Shown piece after piece: positions 29,018 to 38,562 of a stretch of 64,000 nt of DNA (position 1 is the first letter of the stretch; the number at the start of each line of letters is the position of its first letter). The stretch spans positions 193,928 through 257,927 of the forward strand of contig NZ_JWJH01000012.1 of the NCBI RefSeq assembly GCF_000949865.1, written 5' to 3'. The translations under genes and the position numbers were made by a program. The notes below the pieces were generated by a model. The model did no database searches and was not told where the DNA came from. It saw only the letters and a program-made list of their open reading frames with translations. This DNA comes from Rhizobium nepotum 39/7. GTDB lineage: Bacteria > Pseudomonadota > Alphaproteobacteria > Rhizobiales > Rhizobiaceae.

Positions 29018-29998
29018 TCAAAGATGGTTGTTATTGAGCGCCTCGATAAGCGCGGCGATATAGCCGTAGCAGAACCCGAATGCGACACCGACGGGATCGC
29101 GGCCCGCAATCGTCGGCACATGATCGGGCATGATCATGTAGCGATAGCCGAGTTCATGGTAGAGCTTGAGCGAGCGCACCATGTCCATGTCGCCCTCATC
29201 GGGAAACGTCTCCATGAACGACAGCTTGCCGCCGCTGATGTTGCGGAAGTGGACGTTGAAGATCTTGTCGCGACTGCCAAACCAGCGGATGACCTCATCG
29301 ATCTCCTCGCGCGGATTGTCGAGCATCTCGCCGATCGATCCCTGGCAGAAATTCAGGCCGTGATAGGGGCTTTCCCGCATCTGCACGAATTTCTTCAGGC
29401 CCGCGACGGTGCCGAGCACCCGGGTGACGCCCTTATAACCCGGCGGGGTGTAGGGATCATGCGGATGGCACGCCAGGCGGACTTTGTTGCTTTCAGCGAC
29501 CGGCACCACGCGCTCGAGGAAATAGTCGATGCGTTCCCAGTTTTCGTCTTCGGATAGAACACCGGCCAGACCCGGAGCGGCATCATGGTCCGCCTTGTCC
29601 CAGCGCCAGGCTTCATTGAGCGAACCGCCGCGGCCAAGCTCCATTTCGGTGCGTGGAATGCCGATAAGGTTGAGGTTGTATTTCGCCGCCGGAATACCGG
29701 CCCTGGCGATATCCTCAATCATCTTGCAGACGGCATCGATCTGCCGATCGCGCTCGGGTCCGGCAAGCAGGATATCTGGAAACGAGGCCTGTTCGATAGG
29801 CCGGGACGGCAGCGGCAGCTGCACCATATCAAGGACAAGACCAAAGCTTTCGACCTTGTCACGGTGGCGTTCAAAGTCTTCAAACGTCCAGCTTGCGGGT
29901 GCTCCAGGCGGATCGGCGTTGATATTCTTGACGCCAAGCTGCGCCCAAACCTTAAAATCCTCGTCGTCGCGTGCTGTCACCTGGGTGCCGACATACAT
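29018..29998 (-). CDS. Mannonate dehydratase-like sugar-acid dehydratase
   Basis: 326-aa TIM-barrel protein resembling UxuA, which dehydrates D-mannonate to 2-keto-3-deoxygluconate in hexuronate breakdown. It shares ACHPHDPYTPPGYKGVTRVL, NFCQGSIGEMLD, FNVHFRNISGG and the end IMPDHVP, which hold the metal-ligand His and Cys positions. At 326 aa it is shorter than E. coli UxuA (about 394), like many alphaproteobacterial homologues. A strong ribosome site (GGGAGAG) precedes ATG 29998. It lies in front of the ABC binding-protein gene, probably in one operon. Confidence 0.85.
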   Translation of the reverse strand: MYVGTQVTARDDEDFKVWAQLGVKNINADPPGAPASWTFEDFERHRDKVESFGLVLDMVQLPLPSRPIEQASFPDILLAGPERDRQIDAVCKMIEDIARAGIPAAKYNLNLIGIPRTEMELGRGGSLNEAWRWDKADHDAAPGLAGVLSEDENWERIDYFLERVVPVAESNKVRLACHPHDPYTPPGYKGVTRVLGTVAGLKKFVQMRESPYHGLNFCQGSIGEMLDNPREEIDEVIRWFGSRDKIFNVHFRNISGGKLSFMETFPDEGDMDMVRSLKLYHELGYRYMIMPDHVPTIAGRDPVGVAFGFCYGYIAALIEALNNNHL

Positions 29999-30021
29999 CG
30001 ATTCTCTCCCTTTCCATGCTA

Positions 30022-30033
30022 GTCATCATATGA
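30022..30033 (+). promoter_or_regulatory. Shared 12-bp motif, candidate GntR operator (site 1)
   Basis: GTCATCATATGA lies 24 bp upstream of the mannonate dehydratase-like start. The identical motif, inverted, occurs at 30819-30830 beyond the GntR gene. It contains the dyad TCATATGA. Confidence 0.6.
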
Positions 30034-30064
30034 CATCGCATGAAATAAGATGAGTGTCGAGATG

Positions 30065-30778
30065 CTATTGCGCCTCGGAAAGCAGCCTGTATCGACGCTG
30101 GCTGGCAAGCATATGTTCGCGCATGGCTTTACGCGCCGCGTCCGGATCCTGCTCGACGATGGCGCGCAGGATTGCCTCGTGTTCAGCCTGCACTTTGCGA
30201 AGATAATCCGCGTCACCCGTTTCGGGCAGCGTGGGAAACTGACCGCGCGGTATCGAGCGAGGCCCGAACTGGTGCAGGGCCTCAAGATAAAAGCGGTTAT
30301 TGGTCGCTATCGCAATGGCGGTGTGAAACTCGTAATCGGCATCGACTGTCGTTTCGCCCGCATCTATGGCCCGGGCCATTTTGCGGTGGGCGGCGGAAAT
30401 TGCCGCTTCCTGCTGGGCTGTGCGGCGATAGGCGGCAATTGCCGCCGCCTCCCCTTCGGTTGCGAGCCGGAATTCGAGCATTTCCAGCGTTTCTGCGATT
30501 GTCCCCACTTCCGATTGCGTCAGCTTGATACCGGCCCACTCGCTGGCGTTGCTGACGAAAACGCCCTTGCCCTGGATGGGGATGACATAGCCCGCAGAGC
30601 GCAGATCCGCGATCGCTTCGCGAACCACCGTGCGGCTCACACTGTATGTGCGTTCGAGCTGCGGTTCCGTTGGAAGCTGATCGCCGTTCTTTAATTTTCC
30701 ACTGCGAATTTCTGCACTGAGATTATCGATGATCTGTTGCGCCCGCCGCTCCCGCGGTTTTGGCCTATCGCCCATCAT
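30065..30778 (-). CDS. GntR/FadR-family transcriptional regulator
   Basis: 237-aa repressor with an N-terminal winged helix-turn-helix (QLERTYSVSRTVVREAIADL) and a C-terminal all-helical FCD ligand domain (DADYEFHTAIAIATNNRFY and EHEAILRAIVEQD), whose His residues bind metal and ligand in the FadR subgroup. It sits between the mannonate dehydratase operon and the divergent ABC permease operon; the 12-bp operator-like motif present on both sides makes it their probable regulator. Likely inducer: a hexuronate-derived acid. ATG 30775 is a near-identical start. Confidence 0.92.
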   Translation of the reverse strand: MMGDRPKPRERRAQQIIDNLSAEIRSGKLKNGDQLPTEPQLERTYSVSRTVVREAIADLRSAGYVIPIQGKGVFVSNASEWAGIKLTQSEVGTIAETLEMLEFRLATEGEAAAIAAYRRTAQQEAAISAAHRKMARAIDAGETTVDADYEFHTAIAIATNNRFYLEALHQFGPRSIPRGQFPTLPETGDADYLRKVQAEHEAILRAIVEQDPDAARKAMREHMLASQRRYRLLSEAQ

Positions 30779-30818
30779 GCCACTCTTCCCCCTTGCAGAA
30801 AACGAATCCCTTCGTTAC

Positions 30819-30847
30819 TCATATGATGACATAACGGCACATCATAT
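30819..30847. promoter_or_regulatory. Candidate GntR operator (site 2) in gntR-permease intergenic region
   Basis: TCATATGATGAC (30819-30830) is the exact reverse complement of site 1 at 30022. It overlaps a dyad in which ATATGATG (30821-30828) mirrors CATCATAT (30840-30847). The place between the divergent gntR and permease genes suits control of both. Confidence 0.65.
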
Positions 30848-30983
30848 CTTTCATGTTAACTCAGGGAGGAGTTGGGATGAAGTACCATCAAAAGTTTTTG
30901 CAAGGTAGAATTGCGCGCCTGCGGCGACCGGGTCGCGATGGGGCGGTTGCAGACACTGTCATTTTGCGGAAGTGCGACCTTCT

Positions 30984-32012
30984 ATGACTGAAATTTCACT
31001 GCGCGGGCTCGGACATCGCTTTCTGCAACTTGTCGTAAGCCTCTTCATCCTGCTATGCATTACCTTCATCATTGGCCGGGTAATGCCGACCGACCCCGTT
31101 GGGGCGATCGTCGGTGAGCTTGCGGATCCTAAAGCCTATGAAGCCATGCGGGTTCGGCTTGGGCTTGACCTCCCCCTTTACCAGCAGTTTTTCATCTATC
31201 TCCGCGGCCTGCTGCACGGCGACTTCGGGATCGCAATTCTGACAGGAAACCCGGTGACGCGGGATCTGGCGCAGGCCTTCCCGGCCACACTGGAGCTGGC
31301 AACGCTGGCGATCATCATCTCCACGGCCATCGGCGTGCCGCTGGGTCTCGCAGCCGCCCTGTTCCGCGACACGTTCATCGACAAGTTCGCGCGCATCTTT
31401 GCGCTGGTGGGGCATTCGATACCGGTATTCTGGTTCGGCATCGTCGGCCTTGTGATTTTTTACGCAAACCTCAATCTGGTCGCGGGGCCTGGCCGCGTGG
31501 ACGTCTTTTACGAAGGCCTTGTGGAACCGAGAACGGGGCTGATGCTGGTCGACACCCTTCTCGCAGGTGAGACAGAAATTTTCTGGAACGCACTCGCCCA
31601 CATCATGCTGCCGGCGATCATCCTCGCCTATATGGCCATGGCATACATCACCCGCATGACACGCGCCTTCACCCTCGAACAGCTCAGCCAGGATTATGTA
31701 ATCGCAGCGCGTGCGAAGGGCGTCAGCCCGGCGCGTACCGTGACCCGCCACGTACTGCCGAACATCGCGGTGCAGCTTATTACCGTCCTCGCCATCTCCT
31801 ATGGCAACCTGCTGGAAGGCGCCGTGGTGACGGAGATCGTCTTTTCCTGGCCCGGCATCGGACAATATATGACGAATGCGCTGCTTATCGGTGACATGAA
31901 TGCGATCCTCGCAGCCACGATCGTCATCGGCTTCATCTTCATGATGCTCAACTTCCTGGCAGACGTGGCCTATACCACACTGGACCCGCGAACACGGGAG
32001 GTCGCCCGATGA
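30984..32012 (+). CDS. Peptide-family ABC transporter permease (DppB type)
   Basis: 342-aa inner-membrane permease with about six helices. The BPD-transport signature is AARAKGVSPARTVTRHVLPN, where the EAA-type loop meets the ATPases, followed by GAVVTEIVFSWPGIGQ, typical of DppB. ATG 30984 is used; a GTG at 30972 is in frame. The stop overlaps the next permease by 4 bp. It is the first gene of a four-gene plus-strand operon. Confidence 0.94.
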   Translation: MTEISLRGLGHRFLQLVVSLFILLCITFIIGRVMPTDPVGAIVGELADPKAYEAMRVRLGLDLPLYQQFFIYLRGLLHGDFGIAILTGNPVTRDLAQAFPATLELATLAIIISTAIGVPLGLAAALFRDTFIDKFARIFALVGHSIPVFWFGIVGLVIFYANLNLVAGPGRVDVFYEGLVEPRTGLMLVDTLLAGETEIFWNALAHIMLPAIILAYMAMAYITRMTRAFTLEQLSQDYVIAARAKGVSPARTVTRHVLPNIAVQLITVLAISYGNLLEGAVVTEIVFSWPGIGQYMTNALLIGDMNAILAATIVIGFIFMMLNFLADVAYTTLDPRTREVAR

Positions 32013-32908
32013 CCGATATTACTCAGAACAATCCCGTGCAGAGCCGCAGCGCCTTGTCGCGGATCTCCACAACAACAGCGCGGACATTGCGGAAGCTTGG
32101 CGACGAGCCACTTGGAATGTTCGGCTTTGCCATTCTCGCCATTCTGGTCGTCGTCGCCATTTTCGCTCCACTCATTGCGCCCTACGATCCGGTGCGACAG
32201 GCGCTCGACAACGCGCTTCAGCCTCCCGGCTGGGCACATCTGGCAGGAACTGACGAATTTGGCCGCGACATTTTCAGCCGCCTTGTCTATGGCACCCGTA
32301 TCACGATCCAGACCGTTTTGTCGGTCTCGGTCATCGTCGGCCCGATCGGGCTTGCAATCGGGGTAATGGCCGGTTTCTTCGGCGGCCGAACCGACGCTTT
32401 TCTGATGCGCGCGACGGATATTGTCCTTTCTTTCCCTTCGCTCGTTCTGGCGCTCGCCTTTGCCGCCGCGATGGGAGCCGGTCTTGGCACCGCCATCATC
32501 GCGATCTCGCTGACCGCCTGGCCACCCATTGCGCGTCTGGCGCGTGCCGAAGCGCTGGTCGTGCGAAACACCGACTATGTTGCGGCCGCACGTCTCTACG
32601 GCGCCTCGCCGATGCGCATTCTGTTTCTCTATATCGCGCCGATGTGCATTCCCTCGGTCATCGTCAGACTGACGCTGAACATGGCCGGCATCATCCTGAC
32701 GGCCGCCTCGCTCGGTTTTCTGGGTCTCGGGGCACAGCCGCCACTTCCCGAATGGGGGGCGATGATTTCCAGCGGCCGTAAATTCATGCTCGATTACTGG
32801 TGGGTCGCCGTCATGCCCGGCATCGCGATCCTTTTGACGAGCCTTGCCTTCAACATCGCTGGCGATACGCTGCGCGACCTACTGGATCCGCGTCATGCCC
32901 GTTCCTGA
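32009..32908 (+). CDS. Peptide-family ABC transporter permease (DppC type)
   Basis: 299-aa partner permease. An N-terminal cytoplasmic stretch and first helix (GMFGFAILAILVVVAIFAPL) are followed by the DppC hallmark GTDEFGRDIFSRLVYGTRIT and the EAA loop YVAAARLYGASPMRILFLYI. It ends with GDTLRDLLDPR, typical of the family. It overlaps both neighbours (4 bp upstream, 14 bp downstream), showing a tightly packed operon. Confidence 0.94.
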   Translation: MTDITQNNPVQSRSALSRISTTTARTLRKLGDEPLGMFGFAILAILVVVAIFAPLIAPYDPVRQALDNALQPPGWAHLAGTDEFGRDIFSRLVYGTRITIQTVLSVSVIVGPIGLAIGVMAGFFGGRTDAFLMRATDIVLSFPSLVLALAFAAAMGAGLGTAIIAISLTAWPPIARLARAEALVVRNTDYVAAARLYGASPMRILFLYIAPMCIPSVIVRLTLNMAGIILTAASLGFLGLGAQPPLPEWGAMISSGRKFMLDYWWVAVMPGIAILLTSLAFNIAGDTLRDLLDPRHARS

Positions 32909-33740
32909 TAGCTCCCCCATCCTTTCGGTCCGCGACCTTAACGTTCGCTTCGGCCGCAACGCCATCCCCGCCGTCTCCAATGTCAACTTCGACGTCGGAC
33001 GCGAGCGCGTCGGCATCGTCGGCGAATCCGGGTCCGGAAAATCCACCACCGGCCGCGCCGCCATGCGCCTTCTGCCCAAGAGCGCGACCGTGACGGCGGA
33101 GCGGATGGATTTCCTCTCCGAACCCCTGCTTGAAAAATCCGAGCGCCAGATGGGCTCAATCCGCGGCAGCGAGATGGCGCTCATCATGCAGGACCCGCGA
33201 TATTCCCTCAATCCGGTCCTAGCGATCGGAAAACAGGTAGCGGAAGCGGCCGAGCTGCATCTGGCCCTCAAGGGCAAGGCCGCCAGAAACGCTGCACGCG
33301 ACATGCTGCTGCGCGTGCGCATCAACGACCCCGACCGCGTGATGGGGCTTTATCCGCACCAGATTTCGGGCGGCATGGGACAGCGCGTGATGATCGCCAT
33401 GATGCTGCTGGCCAAGCCCAAACTGGTCATCGCCGACGAACCGACCTCGGCCCTCGATGTCAGCGTCCGCAAGGATGTCCTTCTGCTTCTGGATGAGATG
33501 GTGCGCGAGAACGATTCGGGCCTCATCCTCATCAGCCATGACATCCGCATGGTCGCCGCCTTCTGCGAACGCGTGCTGGTCATGTACGGCGGACGCGTGG
33601 TGGAGACGCTTTCCAAGCTCGAAGATGCGCAACATCCCTATACGCGGGGCCTGATCGCGGCGATGCCCGATCCCCGCAACCCGGTTCGGCGTCTCAAGGT
33701 GCTGGATCGCCAGGCAATTGATGCGGAGGTGATGCGATGA
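32895..33740 (+). CDS. Peptide-family ABC transporter ATPase (DppD type)
   Basis: 281-aa ATP-binding subunit. Walker A is GESGSGKSTTG, the Q-loop MQDPRYSLNP, signature HQISGGMGQR and Walker B LVIADEPTSALDV, all intact. It lacks most of the C-terminal extension seen in many DppD/OppD proteins (usually near 330 aa). ATG 32895 lies inside the end of the previous gene, and its stop overlaps the following ATPase by 4 bp. Confidence 0.94.
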   Translation: MPVPDSSPILSVRDLNVRFGRNAIPAVSNVNFDVGRERVGIVGESGSGKSTTGRAAMRLLPKSATVTAERMDFLSEPLLEKSERQMGSIRGSEMALIMQDPRYSLNPVLAIGKQVAEAAELHLALKGKAARNAARDMLLRVRINDPDRVMGLYPHQISGGMGQRVMIAMMLLAKPKLVIADEPTSALDVSVRKDVLLLLDEMVRENDSGLILISHDIRMVAAFCERVLVMYGGRVVETLSKLEDAQHPYTRGLIAAMPDPRNPVRRLKVLDRQAIDAEVMR

Positions 33741-34474
33741 TCACGGTAGACAAGCTCGATGTCGTCTACGGCACGAAGGAAAACCGCAATCACGTCGTGC
33801 GCGACGTCAGCTTTCGGGTCAACCGAGGTGAAACACTCGGCATCGTTGGTGAAAGCGGTTGCGGAAAATCGACATTGCTGAGGTCGCTTGCGGGTCTCGA
33901 ATCCAGCTGGACCGGATCGATCGCTTTCGAAGGCAAGCCCGTCGGCAAGGTCCGCAGCCGCGACGAGCTGAAGCTGGCGCAGATGGTGTTTCAGGACCCC
34001 TATGGTTCCCTGCACCCACGCCATCGCATCGGCCGCGCTCTCGCCGAACCGATCCGCTCGATGGGGCTTGGTGACGGCTGGTCGAAAGTCCCGGCGGCCC
34101 TGCAACAGGTCGGCCTGCCCGCACATTTTGCCGAGCGCTTTCCGCATGAACTGTCCGGTGGCCAGCGTCAGCGCGTGGCAATCGCCCGCGCACTGATCCT
34201 CGAGCCGCCGATCCTGCTTCTCGACGAGCCGACATCCGCGCTCGACGTCTCCATCCAGGCGGAAATTCTGAACCTGCTGACCGACCAGCGTGAGGAACAG
34301 AACCTGACCTTCGTTCTCGTCAGCCACGACCTCTCGGTAATCGCTCATATGTGCGATCGCGTTCTGGTCATGCAGGATGGCGTTTTTGTCGATGAGTTGA
34401 CCAAGGCCGATCTTGAAGCGGGCATTACTCACGCAGCCTATTCAGGCGAGTTGTTTGAAAGCAGCTTCCTTTAA
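33737..34474 (+). CDS. Peptide-family ABC transporter ATPase (DppF type)
   Basis: 245-aa second ATP-binding subunit. Walker A is [15 protein letters not shown]-loop VFQDPYGSLHPRHRIG, signature [16 protein letters not shown] and Walker B LLLDEPTSALDVSIQAE. It stops shortly after the ABC core, without the C-terminal oligopeptide-transport extension of about 70 residues usual in DppF. It closes the operon; no classical terminator follows. Confidence 0.93.
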   Translation: MITVDKLDVVYGTKENRNHVVRDVSFRVNRGETLGIVGESGCGKSTLLRSLAGLESSWTGSIAFEGKPVGKVRSRDELKLAQMVFQDPYGSLHPRHRIGRALAEPIRSMGLGDGWSKVPAALQQVGLPAHFAERFPHELSGGQRQRVAIARALILEPPILLLDEPTSALDVSIQAEILNLLTDQREEQNLTFVLVSHDLSVIAHMCDRVLVMQDGVFVDELTKADLEAGITHAAYSGELFESSFL

Positions 34475-34751
34475 AATCTCTTTCGCTAAAATGAGAAGAA
34501 TGGCCAGCGGGAGAAGATTACCCACAGCCAGACATCTGGAACTGCTCCGGTCTTAGTGCTCGCCCGTCTATGATGACGATATGGCCATTGTGCTTGTAGA
34601 CGTGTGATTACGCAGGCGGAGTCGACCCTTCACAAAGCACCACGTGTGCTAAAGCGGAGCGCAAGCTCCGCTATGCCTTCAAAATTCGATCAGGTTGAGG
34701 ATCAATAAATCCAGGGAAGGGAAATCTCAAAAGATTCGCCCGCAACCTTCT
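34475..34751. other. Intergenic stretch with one GNRA-type hairpin
   Basis: No credible gene is seen here. An 8-bp stem (34653-34660 with 34665-34672) closes a GCAA tetraloop, between the convergent ABC operon and the glycosyltransferase. No T-run follows, so its role as a terminator is uncertain. Confidence 0.5.
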
Positions 34752-35558
34752 CTATTCGCGCCAGTGATCCTCAACCCATTTTACCGGGCGCATGAAATGA
34801 CGCAGGAACTGGAACGGGCGCTTTCGACGGATGCCGTGGGCGAGAAATGCTTTCAGATGTTGTCTGAGCGAAATCCCTTGACGGCCTGACCATCCGCCGC
34901 GGATAGCATCTTCGGGCAGGACATCCCCTGGGAAAATGACAATCTTTGCATCTGTCGGAAGTCTGGCAGGAAGGCAAAAATTCAACGGGAAGGGCAGCAA
35001 ACACTGAAAACGGAAATGTCGTATCCATCTTCTGGGAAAAAACTTGATTCCACCCGGCGCTTCGCGCGTAACGAACCGCTGCTCGTAGCCATATTTTTCA
35101 GCAACACCAAGGGGATCGGCCGCAAATTTCTTCTGGAGCGGGACGAGCTTTCCAACGGGAAAACGATAGACGGATGTTTGCCCCAGACGCTCGAACGGCT
35201 TGGCCGCATTGCGAGACAGGATTACATCTTCAGGATCACCGTAGGTAAAAAAATGGTCCAGTGAGCCGGTTACAACCAGATCCAGATCCAGAAAGAGGAC
35301 TACCCCCGACAACGATCCCAGCTTTTCTCCCCAAAGGCGCGACTTGGGCCATATACCGCGTTTTGTTGGTGGAATTTCGTAGTTGATAGCGGGAAGATCT
35401 TCACACAGGACCTCAGAACGAATTCCTTCGCGCTTGTCCGTGAAACAAGTAAATGTAAACGGTGGCGTTATGTTTCTTGCCACCATAGCATAAAGCCGAT
35501 TGATATAAGGCGCACCGTATTTCGTACCCCAATTTATGCAAATAACCTGCTTAACCAT
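34752..35558 (-). CDS. Isolated glycosyltransferase-like protein
   Basis: 268-aa cytoplasmic or membrane-associated protein with no signal peptide. The DxD-like metal and sugar-nucleotide motif is seen in GVVLFLDLDLVVTGSLDHFF, with an upstream ALYPSRLWGEKLG-like region and the nearby SRNAAKPFERLGQTSVYRF. This fits GT8-like or related nucleotide-sugar glycosyltransferases that modify surface glycans. It stands alone on the minus strand with a weak ribosome site; acceptor and donor sugars are not known. Confidence 0.75.
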   Translation of the reverse strand: MVKQVICINWGTKYGAPYINRLYAMVARNITPPFTFTCFTDKREGIRSEVLCEDLPAINYEIPPTKRGIWPKSRLWGEKLGSLSGVVLFLDLDLVVTGSLDHFFTYGDPEDVILSRNAAKPFERLGQTSVYRFPVGKLVPLQKKFAADPLGVAEKYGYEQRFVTREAPGGIKFFPRRWIRHFRFQCLLPFPLNFCLPARLPTDAKIVIFPGDVLPEDAIRGGWSGRQGISLRQHLKAFLAHGIRRKRPFQFLRHFMRPVKWVEDHWRE

Positions 35559-35716
35559 GTAATCGGTCCAGAAAACGGATTCGCCTAAATACTACAACGA
35601 ACATGTGGAAGTAGCTCTCGTCTTAGACACGATTGTTACCGAGATCAATCGAACTCGATAGCCAGCAAGAGTTCGGCATAGCTTCAGATTCTCTGGACCG
35701 GGTTGAGGGATTAAAA

Positions 35717-36769
35717 TCAGCTCAGCCGGTCGCCGTTTTCACCTGAAAACAGATGGATGCAGTTGAGCGTCGGCGAGACCATCATGCTGTCGCCGACCGC
35801 CTGTCCTATGCGTTCCCGAAAGACGCCGAGCACCCTGGAATCGCCGAGTTTCATGGTGACCTGCGTTTCCGATCCCAATGGTTCGACCAGTATAATCTCA
35901 GCCGGCACACCGCCAGCATCAAGAACGAAGTGTTCCGGACGGATGCCGTAGACCGCCCGTTTGCCCGCAAAACCAGCTGCAGAAACTGGCAGGGGCAACA
36001 CGATACCCGCCGTTTCGAAACCCCTTTCCGTTATCCTGCCGGACAGGAAGTTCATCGATGGAGAACCGATGAAGCCTGCAACGAACTGATTTGCCGGGCG
36101 GTCGTAAAGTTCAAGCGGCGTGCCAATCTGCTCAACCCTGCCGCCATTGAGAACGACGACCCTGTCGGCCATAGTCATCGCCTCGACCTGGTCATGCGTC
36201 ACATAGATGGTAGTCGTTTTCAGCTTCTGATGCAGCGCCTTGATCTCGCCGCGCATGACGACGCGCAACTTTGCGTCAAGGTTGGACAAGGGCTCATCGA
36301 ACAGGAACACCTGCGGATTGCGCACGATGGCGCGGCCCATCGCGACCCGCTGGCGCTGGCCGCCGGAGAGCTGGCGCGGATAACGGTCGAGCAATTGCGC
36401 AAGGCCGAGGATATCCGCTGCCCAGTTCACCTTTTCAGCAATTTCCTGCTTCGTCGAACCACGGTGCTCGAGCGAAAAACCCATATTGCTGGCAACCGTC
36501 ATATGCGGATAGAGGGCATAGGACTGGAACACCATGGCGATATCGCGGTCCTTGGGATCGAGATCATTGACGATCCGCTCGCCGATCCTGAGTTCTCCGC
36601 CGGTAATCGTTTCGAGACCGGCTACCATCCGCAGCAGGGTGGACTTGCCGCAGCCGGAAGGCCCGACAAGCACGACAAACTCGCCATCCCTGATGTCGAG
36701 ATCGATGCCATGAATGATTTTCACCGCGCCATAGCTTTTGCGGATGTCGGAGAGAGTAACGTGAGCCAT
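35717..36769 (-). CDS. Sugar ABC transporter ATPase (UgpC/MalK type)
   Basis: 350-aa ATP-binding subunit for a carbohydrate importer. Walker [15 protein letters not shown]-loop [14 protein letters not shown], signature [16 protein letters not shown] and Walker [16 protein letters not shown] are intact. A C-terminal OB/TOBE regulatory domain follows ([20 protein letters not shown]). ATG 36769 is preferred over a TTG two codons upstream. It is the last gene of the LacI-headed operon, 18 bp after the UgpE-type permease. Confidence 0.94.
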   Translation of the reverse strand: MAHVTLSDIRKSYGAVKIIHGIDLDIRDGEFVVLVGPSGCGKSTLLRMVAGLETITGGELRIGERIVNDLDPKDRDIAMVFQSYALYPHMTVASNMGFSLEHRGSTKQEIAEKVNWAADILGLAQLLDRYPRQLSGGQRQRVAMGRAIVRNPQVFLFDEPLSNLDAKLRVVMRGEIKALHQKLKTTTIYVTHDQVEAMTMADRVVVLNGGRVEQIGTPLELYDRPANQFVAGFIGSPSMNFLSGRITERGFETAGIVLPLPVSAAGFAGKRAVYGIRPEHFVLDAGGVPAEIILVEPLGSETQVTMKLGDSRVLGVFRERIGQAVGDSMMVSPTLNCIHLFSGENGDRLS

Positions 36770-36787
36770 CGACAAATTTCCGGTTCT

Positions 36788-37630
36788 TCAGCCCTTGAGG
36801 CCGGTATGGGCGAGGCCTTCGACAAACTGCTTCTGGGCAATCACGAAGACGATGAGCACGGGCAGCGCGGTGAGCGTCGCCGCGGCAAGCTGGATGTTCC
36901 ACATCGGCCCGCCATAGGCGTCGGTATATTGAGTCAGAGCCTGCGGCAGCGTGAACATCTCGGCGCTGGAGAGAAAGACGATAGGCTCGAGGAACAGGTT
37001 CCAGGAATGCAGGAACGTAAAGATCGCGACCGAGGCCAGCGCCGGCTTTGCCAGCGGCAGTGCGATTTTGCGAAATATCTTGAAACGCCCGAGACCATCG
37101 ACACGCGCGGCCTCTTCCAGCTCTCCCGGCAGCGTCACAAAAAACTGCCGCATGACGAAGGTGGCGAAGACGCTTGGCGCGCCGAAAATCGGCATAAGGA
37201 TCAGCGGCCAGTGGGTGTTGACCATGCCTGCCTTCAGGAACATCTGAAACAGCGGCACGATCGTTACTTCGGAGGGGATCAGGAGGCCAAGCAGCACGAT
37301 CATGAAGATCGCATTGGCGCCCGGAAACCGGATCCGTGCGAAGGCATATCCCGCCATGGAGGAGATGATCATCGTGCCGACAGTTACCACCGCGGCAATA
37401 TAGGCGGAGTTCCAGTATTGCCGCACAAAGGGCTGCAACTCGAACACCTTCGAATAGGTCGTCCAGTCGTGGCTCTGGGGGATAAGCTGCGGCGGGAAGG
37501 CGAAGATGTCGCTGATGGGCTTGATCGACGAGGTAACCATCCACCAGGTTGGAAAAACGAAGGGGACAAGCAGCACGCACAGCAACCCGTAAAGCGCCAC
37601 CTGCATGCGGGGGGAAAGGTCAGCTTTCAT
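36788..37630 (-). CDS. Sugar ABC transporter permease (UgpE/MalG type)
   Basis: 280-aa inner-membrane permease with about six helices and the EAA loop ELEEAARVDGLGRFKIFRKI followed by ALPLAKPAL, which docks to the ATPase. It starts inside the last 11 bases of the UgpA-type gene, indicating coupling. Confidence 0.94.
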   Translation of the reverse strand: MKADLSPRMQVALYGLLCVLLVPFVFPTWWMVTSSIKPISDIFAFPPQLIPQSHDWTTYSKVFELQPFVRQYWNSAYIAAVVTVGTMIISSMAGYAFARIRFPGANAIFMIVLLGLLIPSEVTIVPLFQMFLKAGMVNTHWPLILMPIFGAPSVFATFVMRQFFVTLPGELEEAARVDGLGRFKIFRKIALPLAKPALASVAIFTFLHSWNLFLEPIVFLSSAEMFTLPQALTQYTDAYGGPMWNIQLAAATLTALPVLIVFVIAQKQFVEGLAHTGLKG

Positions 37631-38552
37631 AAAAGACGATCCTCTTGCGCATCTGCCACTGGGCGAAGGTCAACACGGCAACGATCAGAAACAGCAGGAT
37701 GGAAAGCGTCGAGCCGTAACCGAAGAAATGGAACTGGAAAGCCTGCTGATAGAGGTAATAGACCAGCACCGTGGTCGACAGACCCGGTCCGCCCTGGGTC
37801 AGAACCGCAATCTGCGCAAAAACCTGCAGCGAGCCGACAATGGTGATGATCGAGGTCAACAGGATCGTCGGGCTGATCAGCGGCAGGGTGATGCGACGGA
37901 ACTGTTTGAAGGCTGGCGCACCGTCGATACGGGCGGCCTCATAAAGTTCCTTCGGCACGCCCTGAAGTGCGGCCAGAAACAGGATCATGTTGAGCCCTAC
38001 ATTCTTGAAGACCTGCACGACGATGACCGAAATCATCGCTGTCGTCTCCTCACGCAGCCAGTTGGGACCTTCGATGCCGACCATCAGCAACATGCCGTTG
38101 ATGCCGCCATTCTTCTGCAGCAGGAAACCCCAGACAATGGTCCAGGCAACCAGCGACACGACGACCGGCGAGAAGAACAGGGTACGAAAGATCGCGATGC
38201 CGGCAAGCTTCTGGTTGAGGAGCACTGCGAGCAGCAGCGCCAGCGACAGGTTGAACACCACCAGTCCGGCGGAGAAGATCGCGGTTGCGCCCAGCACCTC
38301 CATGAGATTGCCGTCTTCGATCAACATCCGGTAGTTCTGCGCACCGGTATAGGTGAAAGTGTTGGCAAGCACGTTCCACTCATGCAGCGAATACCAGAAC
38401 ACCAGCCCGAGCGGGATCAGCACGAAGATGATGATCCCGATCAGTTGCGGGGCGATAAACAGAAAGCCTGCGAGGCGGTCGCGCCGCGCCATGGTCCAGA
38501 ACGCCGATACAGGGCGATGCTGTGGACGGGTAACCTTCTGCGCGACAGCCAT
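37620..38552 (-). CDS. Sugar ABC transporter permease (UgpA/MalF type)
   Basis: 310-aa inner-membrane permease. The N-terminal cytoplasmic part is followed by helix 1 (GFLFIAPQLIGIIIFVLIPL). The EAA loop is ELYEAARIDGAPAFKQFRRI. It pairs with the UgpE-type protein encoded immediately downstream and follows the binding-protein gene by 10 bp. Confidence 0.94.
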   Translation of the reverse strand: MAVAQKVTRPQHRPVSAFWTMARRDRLAGFLFIAPQLIGIIIFVLIPLGLVFWYSLHEWNVLANTFTYTGAQNYRMLIEDGNLMEVLGATAIFSAGLVVFNLSLALLLAVLLNQKLAGIAIFRTLFFSPVVVSLVAWTIVWGFLLQKNGGINGMLLMVGIEGPNWLREETTAMISVIVVQVFKNVGLNMILFLAALQGVPKELYEAARIDGAPAFKQFRRITLPLISPTILLTSIITIVGSLQVFAQIAVLTQGGPGLSTTVLVYYLYQQAFQFHFFGYGSTLSILLFLIVAVLTFAQWQMRKRIVFYES

Positions 38553-38562
38553 GGCTTTCTCC

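Noticed and set aside
35753-37846. 697-codon plus-strand open frame across the sugar ABC genes
   Set aside because: It spans three genes of the opposite strand with clear domains; the frame is a GC artefact.
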